Positions 1 through 10,676 of a stretch of DNA of 64,000 bases are shown piece by piece (within the stretch, counting starts at the first letter, position 1; each line of letters starts with the position of its first letter). The notes under the pieces were generated by a model, which was not told the origin of the DNA, ran no database searches, and worked only from the letters and a program-made list of their open reading frames with translations. The DNA is taken from contig OX465281.1 of assembly GCA_949987705.1 (NCBI GenBank), forward strand, positions 165,678,516 through 165,742,515, given 5' to 3'. A program made the translations under genes and the position numbers. This stretch comes from Thereva unica (taxonomy: Eukaryota; Arthropoda; Insecta; Diptera; Therevidae).

Positions 1-314
1 TAGAATACAATAAGCAATGTAGTATACAAAATATATCTTTAGATCCATGGCGGCCGTCTAAAGAGGCCGGATTACCACTTTCTTCACAACCCCCTCCACA
101 TGGGTATCAAATTAAAGGGTATGATAAGTAGAATACAATAAGCAATGTAGTAGACTCAATATACCGATTAATGGCGGCCGACGCAAGACCCATGTTCTTT
201 GAGGCATTTCATCTGTGTAAAATTCATATCTCGAAAAATATTAAGTCAGTGGATGGTTTTTATTGTTTACTATTGACTTATGGGTGCAGCGTAGGCGCAC
301 CGGGTCCCAGCTAG
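1..314 (+). mobile_element. Helitron 3' end carrying satellite-2 monomers (5' part outside window)
   Basis: Bases 1-173 are satellite-2-like monomers of the type seen at 28858-34230. They run without a visible break into a short unique segment ending in a hairpin (GGTGC 283-287 pairing with GCACC 297-301, inner GC pairs, bulged A288, loop GTAG), nine bases, then CTAG at 311-314. A 3' hairpin followed by CTRR is the Helitron signature. The next base is T315. The undisturbed site exists in the other LTR of the host element, where A4915 is followed by T4916, so insertion was between A and T as expected for Helitrons. No Rep/helicase coding is visible. Confidence 0.68.
283..314 (+). other. Helitron 3' terminal hairpin and CTAG
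   Basis: Stem of 5 plus 2 pairs with one bulged A and a 4-base loop, 9 bases before the terminal CTAG. In Helitrons this acts as the transposition terminator. Confidence 0.65.
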
Positions 315-1568
315 TTTAACTATAATTACACAAGTCTTGTCGACGGAAGGTGTTAAAAAAACGAAAAGTGTCGTACGGGTACCCCTACGTCGCTTTTGTA
401 CAGACAATATTACATTTATTAATTCCGTGTACAACTACCTGTAAAACACAAGAAGAAAAAAATATCTCCAATAAGGAGCAAACAAATGTACAATCAATAA
501 TAAATAAAATTAAAATTAATATTACGGCATTTAAAATTATGGTATAAGAACAAATTAAAGCATTACCACCAGTTGACATATGTAAATAAAACGGTTTATT
601 AGAAAAAATGGTTTGTGTTAAAATCTTTAACTCTCAGAGCTGTTGTACTACCGAGGAGTAGAAGCGCTGAAGATGGATGTTATTACATACCCTCATACAG
701 CAAACTCAAGCCCAATATCTCCCCTCCTTCTGAATATCACCAATTCTTAAAACAATTCATGCAACTTCGATTATTTTTATTATTATAGAAACCCTAATAA
801 AAATCCATAACTTGCTGTCCATCCCACTCAATTTTTAATTAAAAGCAATGGTGTTGAATAACTTCAATGTAACATCCAATTTACACCTCCTGCATTAACT
901 CGCAACCTCACGCTATATTGATATGGATGCTAATAGTTCTTATATAATAATCTCGTGATGCCAGTAATCTTTTTACCAGGGCCGTAACTTTACTAGATTG
1001 TACCTCCTAGCTCCTGCGGCAGGGTGCTATCGTGGGTCACCTTCAATTACAGCGGTACGGCAGCGTTCATTAACATCCAATATATGATGCTCGGGAACCT
1101 GCTACGTCCTCAGGAAGTACGTCCACCAATATATAGGGTTTGGACCAGGGCACATTAATCGAACAAAACTCACCAGTACAAATTTTCAATAACAGCACCA
1201 AGATGTTTGTTTTCTTCCCAAAACCCCTTCCGGGGAGACTTCCAACGCCAATATTTCGCCAGGAAAATAGAAAGGTCGCCTGTCCAAAACTGCTACCCAG
1301 TGCATAAACTGGTTCAATCTTCTTCCACAGCCAAAATTAAAACCAATTGATCTAAAACTGCTTTCTCGCCATATTTCTACCCCCCGAACTGACTTTCTTT
1401 TTCCTTTTTTCAAAAAAAAACCTCCATTCCATTATTATTTTTTTCCTCGCCTATTATTTTTTAAAATTTTCCTGTTTCCGCAAAGTGATTTTTTCCAAAA
1501 TTTCCCATTAAAAGGTGATTACAAAATAAATTTCCCAACCCAAATAAATGAAAATTCCGACCGTTACA
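315..1568 (-). repeat. 3' LTR of element 1, interrupted by Helitron
   Basis: It starts (minus strand) TGTAACGG at 1568 and aligns base for base with 4916-6169. The portion equivalent to 4336-4915 is missing and would lie beyond the Helitron. ORFs at 350-547 and 385-579 fall inside the LTR and are not supported as genes. Confidence 0.8.
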
Positions 1569-1654
1569 TACCCTCGGGTCCACAAGGCCGACTCGCGAGG
1601 CAGTGAGGAGCCGAAAAAAACGGACGGTTTTTATGCCATAAGACCTAACATTTT

Positions 1655-1723
1655 TGGCGCCAATGTGGGTCTCGACTCACGACCTGAGAATAGGAGTCTC
1701 ATGTTCTAGTGAGCTAGCCGGGC
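1655..1723 (-). other. tRNA-Lys-like sequence with CCA, before 3' LTR of element 1
   Basis: On the minus strand it starts GCCCGGCTAGCTC, has an anticodon arm TGAGA/TCTCA enclosing loop CTCCTAT, a degenerate T arm, and ends TTGGCGCCA. It resembles insect/vertebrate tRNA-Lys(CTT), but the anticodon position reads CCT and the D and T arms have small deletions. The terminal CCA is normally added after transcription, which points to copying from a mature tRNA. It lies in sense orientation 86 bp upstream of the 3' LTR. Read on the plus strand, the same bases look like a primer-binding site extended over a whole tRNA. Confidence 0.7.
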
Positions 1724-1739
1724 ATCACAGGTAAGAGTA

Positions 1740-2400
1740 GTAATACGGAACGAGGTTAGAGGAGTGCTTACGCCAACTTTGAAAAGGTGGAGCAGTCAGT
1801 AGATCACTCGGAAGAATATCTGGAAGTACCAGGATCCGGCTGAAGGCAGGCGGTTCCTGGAAACTTACAGACATTCTCGCCAGAACCGGTTTCCTCTCGT
1901 ACCGTGGAGTTAATCTCACGCAATCCCACATTGCATGTGACTCACCCCAGTAGAACGACAGGCAACTAATTCTCCGAGGTACACCCACAGCCTGACCAAA
2001 ACTAAAAAAATGAAACGGAAACCTTGAGGAAATCAACGACGTAGGTCTTTGGCGTGATATACCCCTATGCTCTTACATGAGTCGACTCCATACGGAGTGA
2101 AAAACGAAAAGTTGGACGTACAGTCACAAACGTATGGTCGTGATGATCAGCCTGGAAAACCTCCCGGAGGAATATCTGAAGGTACAAATATCAGGCGAAA
2201 GACAATCCCACATTGTCCACCTACTGATATCTATACGTCTCCAAACATTCTCACACAAACCCAGGGTGCTTTCGCTACATCGGCACAACCTTCAGCAATA
2301 CCATATTGCCTTCGACTCATCCCGGTGAAACGACAGTCACCCAGTTCGCCGAGAGACCTTCTCCAGACTGACCGACGAGTAAAAAAACCAGCAACGCATA
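1740..2400. repeat. Two diverged tandem copies within element 1
   Basis: Segments about 1740-2035 and 2060-2400 share ordered blocks: GAATATCTG followed by a GTAC-containing stretch, then TCCCACATTG, then a CGACAG block and CCGAG or GCCGAG followed by CTGACC. The similarity is too diverged to align exactly by eye. Open frames here (103 aa minus at 1725-2036; 115 aa plus at 2067-2414) show no recognisable domain. Between this pair and the MIF4G-like ORF, 2401-2568 is AT-rich with nothing identified. Confidence 0.45.
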
Positions 2401-2568
2401 CCCTAGATCTATAAAATATCCTCGGTCTACGATCTTATAAGGTGGTGCCTAATCTTTCCGAAAAAAAAAACGCTCCATAATTTTAACTTACGATGTCGTG
2501 GTGGTTTGGTAATAACTAGATCTATTATGATGGTGCCAACAAAACGATAATGTAAAATGGGAGAATAA

Positions 2569-3261
2569 TTAGTTGATTTTTTTTTCGGGCGCTTTAACTG
2601 GTCGTCGGAGGGTATGGGTGCGTACGGCCGACAAGAATAACTCGACCCCTCGCAACCTACGACCATTCAGTTCGTCCTGCCTAAGTAGCCCCTGCAGATA
2701 GGCCAACAGCAATCGAAATAGGTTTCTAAAGACACTACCCTTTCCGGAATTCATCGACTCCAGTATACCGTATAATTTCGCTCCTGTAATGCAGAACGTC
2801 GGTTCTACAACGCAACGGTGGAAGATAACCTCCATTGCCTGACTTAATACCACGGGATTATTTTTAAAATCGATAAATATAGTTAGGACTCTCGATGCGA
2901 TGGTATCGAACGATCCCGGATTATCTGTTAACCCGTTCATCACCTTAAACAGATATCTCAATGCTGTGACCTCGTCAAGTGTGTATGCAGTGAAAACCCG
3001 TTTACCCTTAGGAACGAGCTCCTTCGCGCAAGGAGACAAAGCCGAAAGACCATGTGGCCTACGAAGCTTCTTGTGCACGAGGGGCAGGCCATAATACGTG
3101 CGTCCGCAAGTATCGCCCATGATTACCGATGACAGTAGCAACAAACGCCCAGAAGAATCGAAGAGAAAAACCAAAAATTTCGGTGCGAAAATGGATCCAA
3201 ATGGATGATGAAAAAAAAATTGTAAGAGGTAGTATGTAACCCCCACGGAAACCAAAATCAA
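2569..3261 (-). CDS. MIF4G-domain-like protein, carried inside an LTR element
   Basis: Intact 230-codon ORF. The first ATG (3261) adds a hydrophobic stretch of about 45 residues. The second ATG at 3120 (MGDTCGR) gives a 183-residue protein and is the likelier start. From about residue 105 of the long form the sequence follows the MIF4G pattern: LTDNPGSFDTIASRVLTI, then a block ending EVIFHRCVVEPTF, then SVFRNLFRLLLAYLQGLL and GRRLRGVELFLSAV. This matches helices of the HEAT-like repeats of eIF4G, PAIP1, CTIF and MIF4GD. In those families the domain binds eIF4A, eIF3 or cap/histone mRNP factors. A full MIF4G is about 200-230 residues, so this covers roughly the first half to two thirds. It has no introns and sits where gag-pol would be, consistent with a retro-captured host fragment. 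The fold call rests on eye comparison only. Confidence 0.58.
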   Translation of the reverse strand: MILVSVGVTYYLLQFFFHHPFGSIFAPKFLVFLFDSSGRLLLLSSVIMGDTCGRTYYGLPLVHKKLRRPHGLSALSPCAKELVPKGKRVFTAYTLDEVTALRYLFKVMNGLTDNPGSFDTIASRVLTIFIDFKNNPVVLSQAMEVIFHRCVVEPTFCITGAKLYGILESMNSGKGSVFRNLFRLLLAYLQGLLRQDELNGRRLRGVELFLSAVRTHTLRRPVKAPEKKIN

Positions 3262-4315
3262 CAGCTATTAGTATAAGGCCTATTAATAAATCAAATAAAT
3301 ATTGATATTAGGTGAGTGTACCTAGAAAACGAAAGTAACGCCTATTAGTGTGTAGCGACAAAACAGTAAAAGTGTATGGGTGTATATATAGGTTAGTATA
3401 GATGAGTGATTTGCTTTAATTCAATATATGTGTGGAATGGTTGAGGAAGACGACAATCCCCTCAGGGCTCCCGCATGTCAATGTCCTCGATGCCAATTGG
3501 TGAAAACCATGAAGCATAGTCATCACCAAGTGTCATCCAGGTCGCCGACCCAGCTTCAGGTAAACCCGAAAGAAGAACGGAAACGAAACTCAAAATCGCA
3601 TCGCCACGAAAGGAAAGGAAACTTCTTCAAAAATAAAAAAAATTTGGGGGATCCGCTGTTCAACCACAACTGAGCTACCTTTCGGAAAATCAATCAGTTG
3701 GGAGAAACAGACAAAAAAAACTCAGGATATAAACAAAAAATAGAATTTAAAAAGCTGGATGGACCTTCCGAAGGAACAAGGGGCGCAGTGGCAGGCGTTA
3801 ACACGCCTGTTACCAAAGACGGTTAAGCCCTTGTACCAACTTCAACGTCCACCAGGAAAATTAAAAGAAGATCCTGTTCACGGACCGACGCAGTGGCAGG
3901 CGGTATCACGCCTGATACCAGAGTCGCCGACCCTAGAAACAGGACAGGGATGAACCACTACTCCACCTGCACGCATAGCCAAGCGAACACCGCTTGTTAG
4001 CAAGCCGTGCAGGTCAGCATGGCTCGAAGCTACTCCAAAAAGAAGAAGTTACCGCAGAAGAGAACGGGTAGGCCTAAAAGCGAAAACAAAGAAAAATTCA
4101 CATAGAATTTGGACAAGGATGCTGAAAAAAATTCGAAAAATCAGACAAGGACTAAGGCCTCGCGGTACTACCTTAGCCCACAGCGAGCGCTTGGTAAATG
4201 TGGTGAACCATAAACAAAAAAAAATCAAAAGTTGTCCGTGAAGGCACAAGTGGTACTAAACACCAAAAAAAATTAAACTTCAAGGTCCGTGTAGGACTAT
4301 TAACGGGCTGTAAAA
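3262..4315 (-). other. Leader of element 1 between primer site and ORF
   Basis: About 1 kb on the minus strand between the primer binding site and the MIF4G-like ORF. It contains two short strong hairpins (listed separately). Small open frames on both strands show no known domain and no convincing gag relic was found. Confidence 0.5.
3792..3914 (-). other. Pair of CAGGCG/CGCCTG hairpins, element 1 leader
   Basis: Hairpin a: CAGGCG 3792-3797, loop TTAACA, CGCCTG 3804-3809. Hairpin b: CAGGCG 3897-3902, loop GTATCA, CGCCTG 3909-3914. Both sit in GTGGCAGGCG context on the plus strand, 105 bp apart. The same 6-bp stem occurs twice in the leader of element 2 (37604 and 37732). Possible packaging, dimerisation or translation signal; function unknown. 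Confidence 0.6.
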
Positions 4316-4320
4316 GCCGC

Positions 4321-4331
4321 GTTGGGCGCCA
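4321..4331 (-). other. tRNA-Lys-type primer binding site, element 1
   Basis: On the minus strand TGGCGCCCAAC, complementary to the 3' end of tRNA-Lys including CCA, four bases after the LTR end ATTACA. A second TGGCGCCCA occurs 40 bp earlier at 4365-4373, inside the LTR end. Confidence 0.7.
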
Positions 4332-4335
4332 TTTA

Positions 4336-6169
4336 TGTAATAGCATAATGGCGCAATAAAATAATGGGCGCCACTTATGCGAGGTATTACCCCCTTAGCC
4401 ATAAGCCCGGAAAAGCATGACCAAGGAGCCAATACCATACATAAGAAAGGAAAATAACTTCCGGAACTCCTACGCCGGCCACACGGAGTTATCTAGCTCG
4501 CCGGAGGGGTCGTGGGGGTGTGGCCGGGCCTTACCGCGGTTGGTTTACCACTTACCTGTGACTATGAAAAATCTTATTCAATTCCCGTCGTCCTTCGGTC
4601 CTCGCCTGAGCCGTGTCATGGCTATCTGTTTCTTTCCCTGACAGCTCCTAGTATCGAAGACTATCAGCTTCAGGGAAAGTCACTATCTAAGAACCCTGAA
4701 AAGGAATACCACCCGTCCCAACCATTCCACAAACAAAATCTAATACACGGACATTACTATATTATAACCATTTAACATTTATGTTTATTACAGGTCAACA
4801 CGCACAAGAATATAACAATTGGATAAAGAAACTCAATATTCACTAACCCTGTAAAACTAATAGTAGCAGATACTACAATCAACAATTTTCAACTACGCGA
4901 AAACGGCAATATATATTTAACTATAATTACACAAGTCTTGTCGACGGAAGGTGTTAAAAAAACGAAAAGTGTCGTACGGGTACCCCTACGTCGCTTTTGT
5001 ACAGACAATATTACATTTATTAATTCCGTGTACAACTACCTGTAAAACACAAGAAGAAAAAAATATCTCCAATAAGGAGCAAACAAATGTACAATCAATA
5101 ATAAATAAAATTAAAATTAATATTACGGCATTTAAAATTATGGTATAAGAACAAATTAAAGCATTACCACCAGTTGACATATGTAAATAAAACGGTTTAT
5201 TAAAAAAAATGGTTTGTGTTAAAATCTTTAACTCTCAGAGCTGTTGTACTACCGAGGAGTAGAAGCGCTGAAGATGGATGTTATTACATACCCTCATACA
5301 GCAAACTCAAGCCCAATATCTCCCCTCCTTCTGAATATCACCAATTCTTAAAACAATTCATGCAACTTCGATTATTTTTATTATTATAGAAACCCTAATA
5401 AAAATCCATAACTTGCTGTCCATCCCACTCAATTTTTAATTAAAAGCAATGGTGTTGAATAACTTCAATGTAACATCCAATTTACACCTCCTGCATTAAC
5501 TCGCAACCTCACGCTGTATTGATATGGATGCTAATAGTTCTTATATAATAATCTCGTAATGCCAGTAATCTTTTTACCAGGGCCGTAACTTTACTAGATT
5601 GTACCTCCTAGCTCCTGCGGCAGGGTGCTTTCGTGGGTCACCTTCAATTACAGCGGTACGGCAGCGTTCATTAACATCCAATATATGATGCTCGGGAACC
5701 TGCTACGTCCTCAGGAAGTACGTCCACCAATATATAGGGTTTGGACCAGGGCACATTAATCGAACAAAACTCACCAGTACAAATTTTCAATAACAGCACC
5801 AAGATGTTTGTTTTCTTCCCAAAACTCCTTCCGGGGAGACTTCCAACGCCAATATTTCGCCAGGAAAATAGAAAGGTCGCCTGCCCAAAACTGCTACCCA
5901 GTGCATAAACTGGTTCAATCTTCTTCCACAGCCAAAATTAAAACCAATTGATCTAAAACTGCTTTCTCGCAATATTTCTACCCCCCGAACTGACTTTCTT
6001 TTTCCTTTTTTCAAAAAAAAACCTCCATTACATTATTATTTTTTTCCTCGCCTATTATTTTTTAAAATTTTCCTGTTTCCGCAAAGTGATTTTTTCCAAA
6101 ATTTCCCATTACAAGGTGATTACAAAATAAATTTCCCAACCCAAATAAATGAAAATTCTGACCGTTACA
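4336..6169 (-). repeat. 5' LTR of element 1 (about 1.83 kb)
   Basis: On the minus strand it runs from TGTAACGG (6169) to TTACA (4336). 4916-6169 is duplicated in the 3' LTR; 4336-4915 is present only here. It contains the intact A4915/T4916 site that is occupied by a Helitron in the other LTR. Its outer flank (6170 on) is satellite 1. Confidence 0.72.
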
Positions 6170-9100
6170 ACTGTCAAAATTTCAGCCCTATAGCTCTAGC
6201 GGTTTGGGTAAACCCCATTTCACCCCCTTAGAGGATGAATTTCGAAAAATCGTATTTTAGTGGATGTCCACGTCATTAAAAGGATGCACTATCAAAATTT
6301 CAGCCCTATAGCTCCAGCGGTTTGGGTAAACCCCATTTCACCCCCTAAGGGGATGAATTTCGATGATTGAGATGATTTTAGTGGATGTCCACATCAATAT
6401 AGGGATGCACTGTCAAAATTTCAGCCCTATAGCTTTAGCCGTTTGGAAAAACCCCAATTCACCCCCTTAGGGGATGAATTTCGAAAAATCGTATTTTAGT
6501 GGATGTCCACGTCATTAAAGGGATGCACTGTCAAAATTTCAGCCCTATAGCTCCAGCGGTTTGGGTAAACCCCATTTCACCCCCTTAGAGGATGAATTTC
6601 GAAAAATCGCTTTTTAGTGGATGTCCACATCATTATAGGGATGCACTGTCAAAATTTCAGCCCTATAGCTCTAGCGGTTTGGGTAAACCCCATTTCGAAA
6701 AATCGCGGGAAGAATTTCGGAAAATCGCTTTAATAGTGGATTTGCACGTCATTAAAGGGATGCACTGTCAAAATTTCAGCCCTATAGCTCCAGCGGTTTG
6801 GGTAAACCCCATTTCACCCCCTTAGGGGATGAATTTCGAAAAATCGCTTCTTAGTGGATGTCCACATCATTAAAGGGATGCAGTGTCAAAATTTCAGCCC
6901 TATAGCTTTACCGGTTTGGAAAAACCCCATTTCACCCCCTTTGGGTATGAATTTCAAAAAATCGTATTTTAGTGGATGTCCACGTTATTAAAGGGAGGCA
7001 CTGTCACAATTTCAGCCCTATAGCTCCAGCGGTTTGGGTAAACCCCATTTCCCCCCTTAGGGGAAGAATTTCGAAAAATCGCTTTAATAGTGGATTTGCA
7101 CGTCATTAAAGGGATGCACTATCAAAATTTCAGCCCTATAGCTCCAGAGGTTTAGGTAAACCTCATTTCCATCCCTTATGGGAAGAATTTCGAAAAATCG
7201 CTTTAATAGTGGATTTCCACGCCATTATAAGGATGCACTGTCAAAATTTCAGCCCTATAGCTTTAGCGGTTTGGGAATATCACCAATTCTTAAAACAAGG
7301 ATGAATTTCGAAAAATCGCTTTTTAGTGGATGTCCACATCATTATAGGGATGCACTGTCAAAATTTCAGCCCTATAGCTCTAGCGGTTTGTGTAAACCCC
7401 ATTTCGAAAAATCGCGGGAAGAATTTCGGAAAATCGCTTTAATAGTGGATTTGCACGTCATTAAAAGGATGCACTGTCAAAATTTCAGCCCTATAGCTCC
7501 AGCGGTTTGGGTAAACCCCATTTCACCCCCTAAGGGGATGAATTTCGAAAAATCGCTTTTTAGTGGATGTCCACTTCAATATAGGGATGCACTGTCAAAA
7601 TTTCAGCCCTATAGCTCCAGCGGTTTAGGTAAACCCCATTCCCCACCCTTAGGGGATGAATTTCGAAAAATCCCTTTAATAGTAGATTTCCACGCCATTA
7701 TAGGGATGCACTGTCAAAATTTCAGCCCTATAGCTTTAGCGGTTTGGAAAAACCCCAATTCACCCCCTTAGGGGATGAATTTCGAAAAATCGAATTTTAG
7801 TGGATGTCCACGTCATTAAAGAGATGCACTGTCAAAATTTCAGCCCTATAGCGTCACCGGTTTGGAAAAACCCCATTTCACCCCCTTAGGGTATGAATTT
7901 CAAAAAATCGTATTTTAGTGGATGTCCACGTCATTAAAGGGATGCACTGTCACAATTTCCGCCCTATAGCTCCAGCGGTTTGGGTAAACCCCATTTCACC
8001 CCCTTAGGGGATGAATTTCGAAAAATCGCTTGTTAGTGGATGTCCACATCATTATAGGGATGCACTGTCAAAATTTCAGCTCTATAGCTCTAGCGGTTTT
8101 GGTAAACCCCATTTCCCCCCTTAGGGGAAGAATTTCGAAATATCGCTTTAATAGTGGATTTGCACGTCATTAAAGGAATGCACTATCGAAATTTCAGCCC
8201 TATAGTTCCAGAGGTTTAGGTAAACCACATTTCCATCCCTTAGGGGAAGAATTTCGAAAAATCGCTTTAATAGTGGATTTGCACGTCATTCAAGGGATGC
8301 ACTGTTAAAATTTCAGCTCTATAGCTCCAGAGGTTTAGGTAAACCCCATTTCCATCCCTTAGGGGAAGAATTTCGAAAAATCGCTTTAATAGTGGATTTC
8401 CACGCCATTATAGGATGCACTGTCAAAACTTCAGCCCTATAGCTTTAGCGGTTTGGGAAAACCCCAATTCACCCTTAGGGGATGAATTTCGAAAAATCGT
8501 ATTTTAGTGGATGTCCACGTCATTAAAGGGATGCACTGTCAAAATTTCAGCCCTCTAGCTCCAGCGGGTAGGGTAAACCCCATTTCACCCCCTTAGGGGA
8601 TGAATTTCGAAAAATCGCTTTTTAGTGGATGTCCACGCCATTATAGGGATGCACTGTCAAAATTTCAGCCCTATAGTTCCAGCGGTTTTGGGTTGACCCC
8701 ATTTCACCCACTTAGGCGATGAATTTCGAAAAATCGCCTCTTAGTGGATGTCCACATCATTAAAGGGATGCAGTGTCAAAATTTCATCCCTATAGCGTTA
8801 CCGGTTTGGAAAAACCCCATTTCACCCCCTAGGGTATGAATTTCAAAAAATCGTATTTTAGTGGATGTCCACGTCATTAAAGGGATGCACTGTCACAATT
8901 TCAGCCCTATAGCTCCAGCGGTTTGGGAAAACCCCATTTCACCCCCTAAGGGGATGAATTTCGAAAAATCGCTTTTTAGTGGATGTCCACATCATTATAG
9001 GGATGCACTTTCAAAATTTCAGCCCTATAGCTCTAGCGGTTTGGGTAAACCCCATTTCACCCCCTTAGGGGATGAATTTCGAAAAATCGTATTATAGTGG

Positions 9101-10676
9101 ATGTCCACGTCATTAAAGGGATGCACTATCAAAATTTCACCCCTATAGCTCCAGAGGTTTAGGTAAACCCCATTTCCATCCCTAAGGGGAAGAATTTCGA
9201 AAAATCGCTTTAATAGTGGATGTCCACGTCATTAAAGGGATGCACTGTCAAAATTTCAGCCCTATAGCTCCAGCGGTTTGGGTAAACCCCATTTCACCCC
9301 CTTAGGGGATGAATTTCGAAAAATCGCTTTTTAGTGGATGTCCACATCATTATAGGGATGCACTGTCAAAATTTCAGCCCTATAGCTCTAGCGGTTTGGG
9401 TAAACCATATTTCGAAAAATCGCGGGAAGAATTTCGGAAAATCGCTTTAATAGTGGATTTGCACGTCATTAAAGGGATGCATTGTCAAAATTTCAGCCCT
9501 ATTGCTGAAGCGGTTTGGGTAAACCACATTTCACCACCTTAGGGGATGAATTTCGAGAAATCGCTTTTTAGTGGATTTCCACATTAATATAGGGATGCAC
9601 TGTCAAAATTTCAGCCCTATAGCTCCAGCGGTTTAGGTAAACCCCATTTCCCCCCTTAGGGGATGAAATTCGAAAAATCCCTTTAATAGTAGATTTCCAC
9701 GCCATTATAGGGATGCACTGTCAAAATTTCAGCCCTATAGCTTTAGCGGTTTGGAAAAACCCCAATTCACTCCGTTAGGGGATGAATTTTGAAAAATCGT
9801 ATTTTAGTGGATGTCCTCGTCATTAAATTGATACACTGTCAAAATTTTAGCACTATAGCTCCAGCGATTTGGGTAAACCCCATTTCACCCCCTTAGGGGA
9901 TGAATTTCGAAAAATCGCTTTTTAGTGGATGTCCACATCATTATAGGGATGCACTGTCAAAATTTCAGCTCTATAGCTCTAGCGGTTTGGGTAAACCCCA
10001 TTTCCCCCATTAGGGGAAGAATTTCGAAAAATCGCTTTAATAGTGGATTTGCACGTCATTAAAGGGATGCACTGTCAAAATTTCAGCCCTATAGCTCCAG
10101 CGGTTTGGGTAAACCCCATTTCACCCCTTTACGGGATGAGTTTCGTAAAATCGCTTCTTAGTGGTTGCCCACGTCATTATAGGGATGCACTGTCAAAATT
10201 TCAGCCTTATAGCTCCAGCGGTGTTGAGTTGATCCTATTTCACCCCTTTAGGGGATGAATTTCGAAAAATCGCTTTTTAGTGGATGTCCACATCATTATA
10301 GGGATGCACTGTCAAAATTTCAGCTCTATAGCTCTAGCGGTTTGGGTAAACCCCATTTCCCCCATTAGGGGAAGAATTTCGAAAAATCGCTTTAATAGTG
10401 GATTTGCACGTCATTAAAGGGATGCACTGTCAAAATTTCAGCCCTATAGCTCCAGCGGTTTGGGTAAACCCCATGTCACCCCTTTACGGGATGAGTTTCG
10501 TAAAATCGCTTCTTAGTGGATGCCCACGTCATTATAGGGATGCACTGTCAAAATTTCAGCCTTATAGCTCCAGCGGTGTTGAGTTGATCCTATTTCACCC
10601 CTTTAGGGGATGAATTTCGAAAAATCGCTACGGATACACTGTCAAAATTTCAGCCCTTTAGCTCTAGCGGTTTAGG

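Larger units (their letters stand above)
315..6169 (-). mobile_element. LTR retrotransposon, element 1: non-autonomous, carries MIF4G-like ORF
   Basis: Two direct repeats (315-1568 and 4916-6169) match over about 1,253 bp with roughly ten substitutions by eye, so the insertion is young. Read on the minus strand, the LTR begins TGTAACGG at 6169 and ends with TTACA at 4336, directly before a tRNA-Lys-type primer binding site. The internal part (1569-4335) has no recognisable gag, protease, reverse transcriptase or integrase. It holds a leader with two hairpins, one intact ORF resembling a MIF4G domain, a diverged duplicated region and a tRNA-Lys-like sequence. The 3' LTR lacks its last ~580 bp in this window because a Helitron is inserted at 314/315. 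No target duplication can be tested, since the far flank lies outside. It is probably mobilised by a relative such as element 2. Confidence 0.75.

Noticed and set aside
315..6169. Plus-strand orientation for element 1, with primer site at 1655
   Set aside because: The 1655 motif is 86 bp from the LTR and part of a whole tRNA-like sequence. The minus orientation gives LTR ends, a primer site four bases away, and hairpins in the same order as element 2.
7178..7771. 197-aa ORF and dozens of 60-117-aa ORFs across satellite 1
   Set aside because: They repeat the same translated monomer because one frame of the 118-bp unit lacks stops; no domain, no start context, and they are broken at random units.
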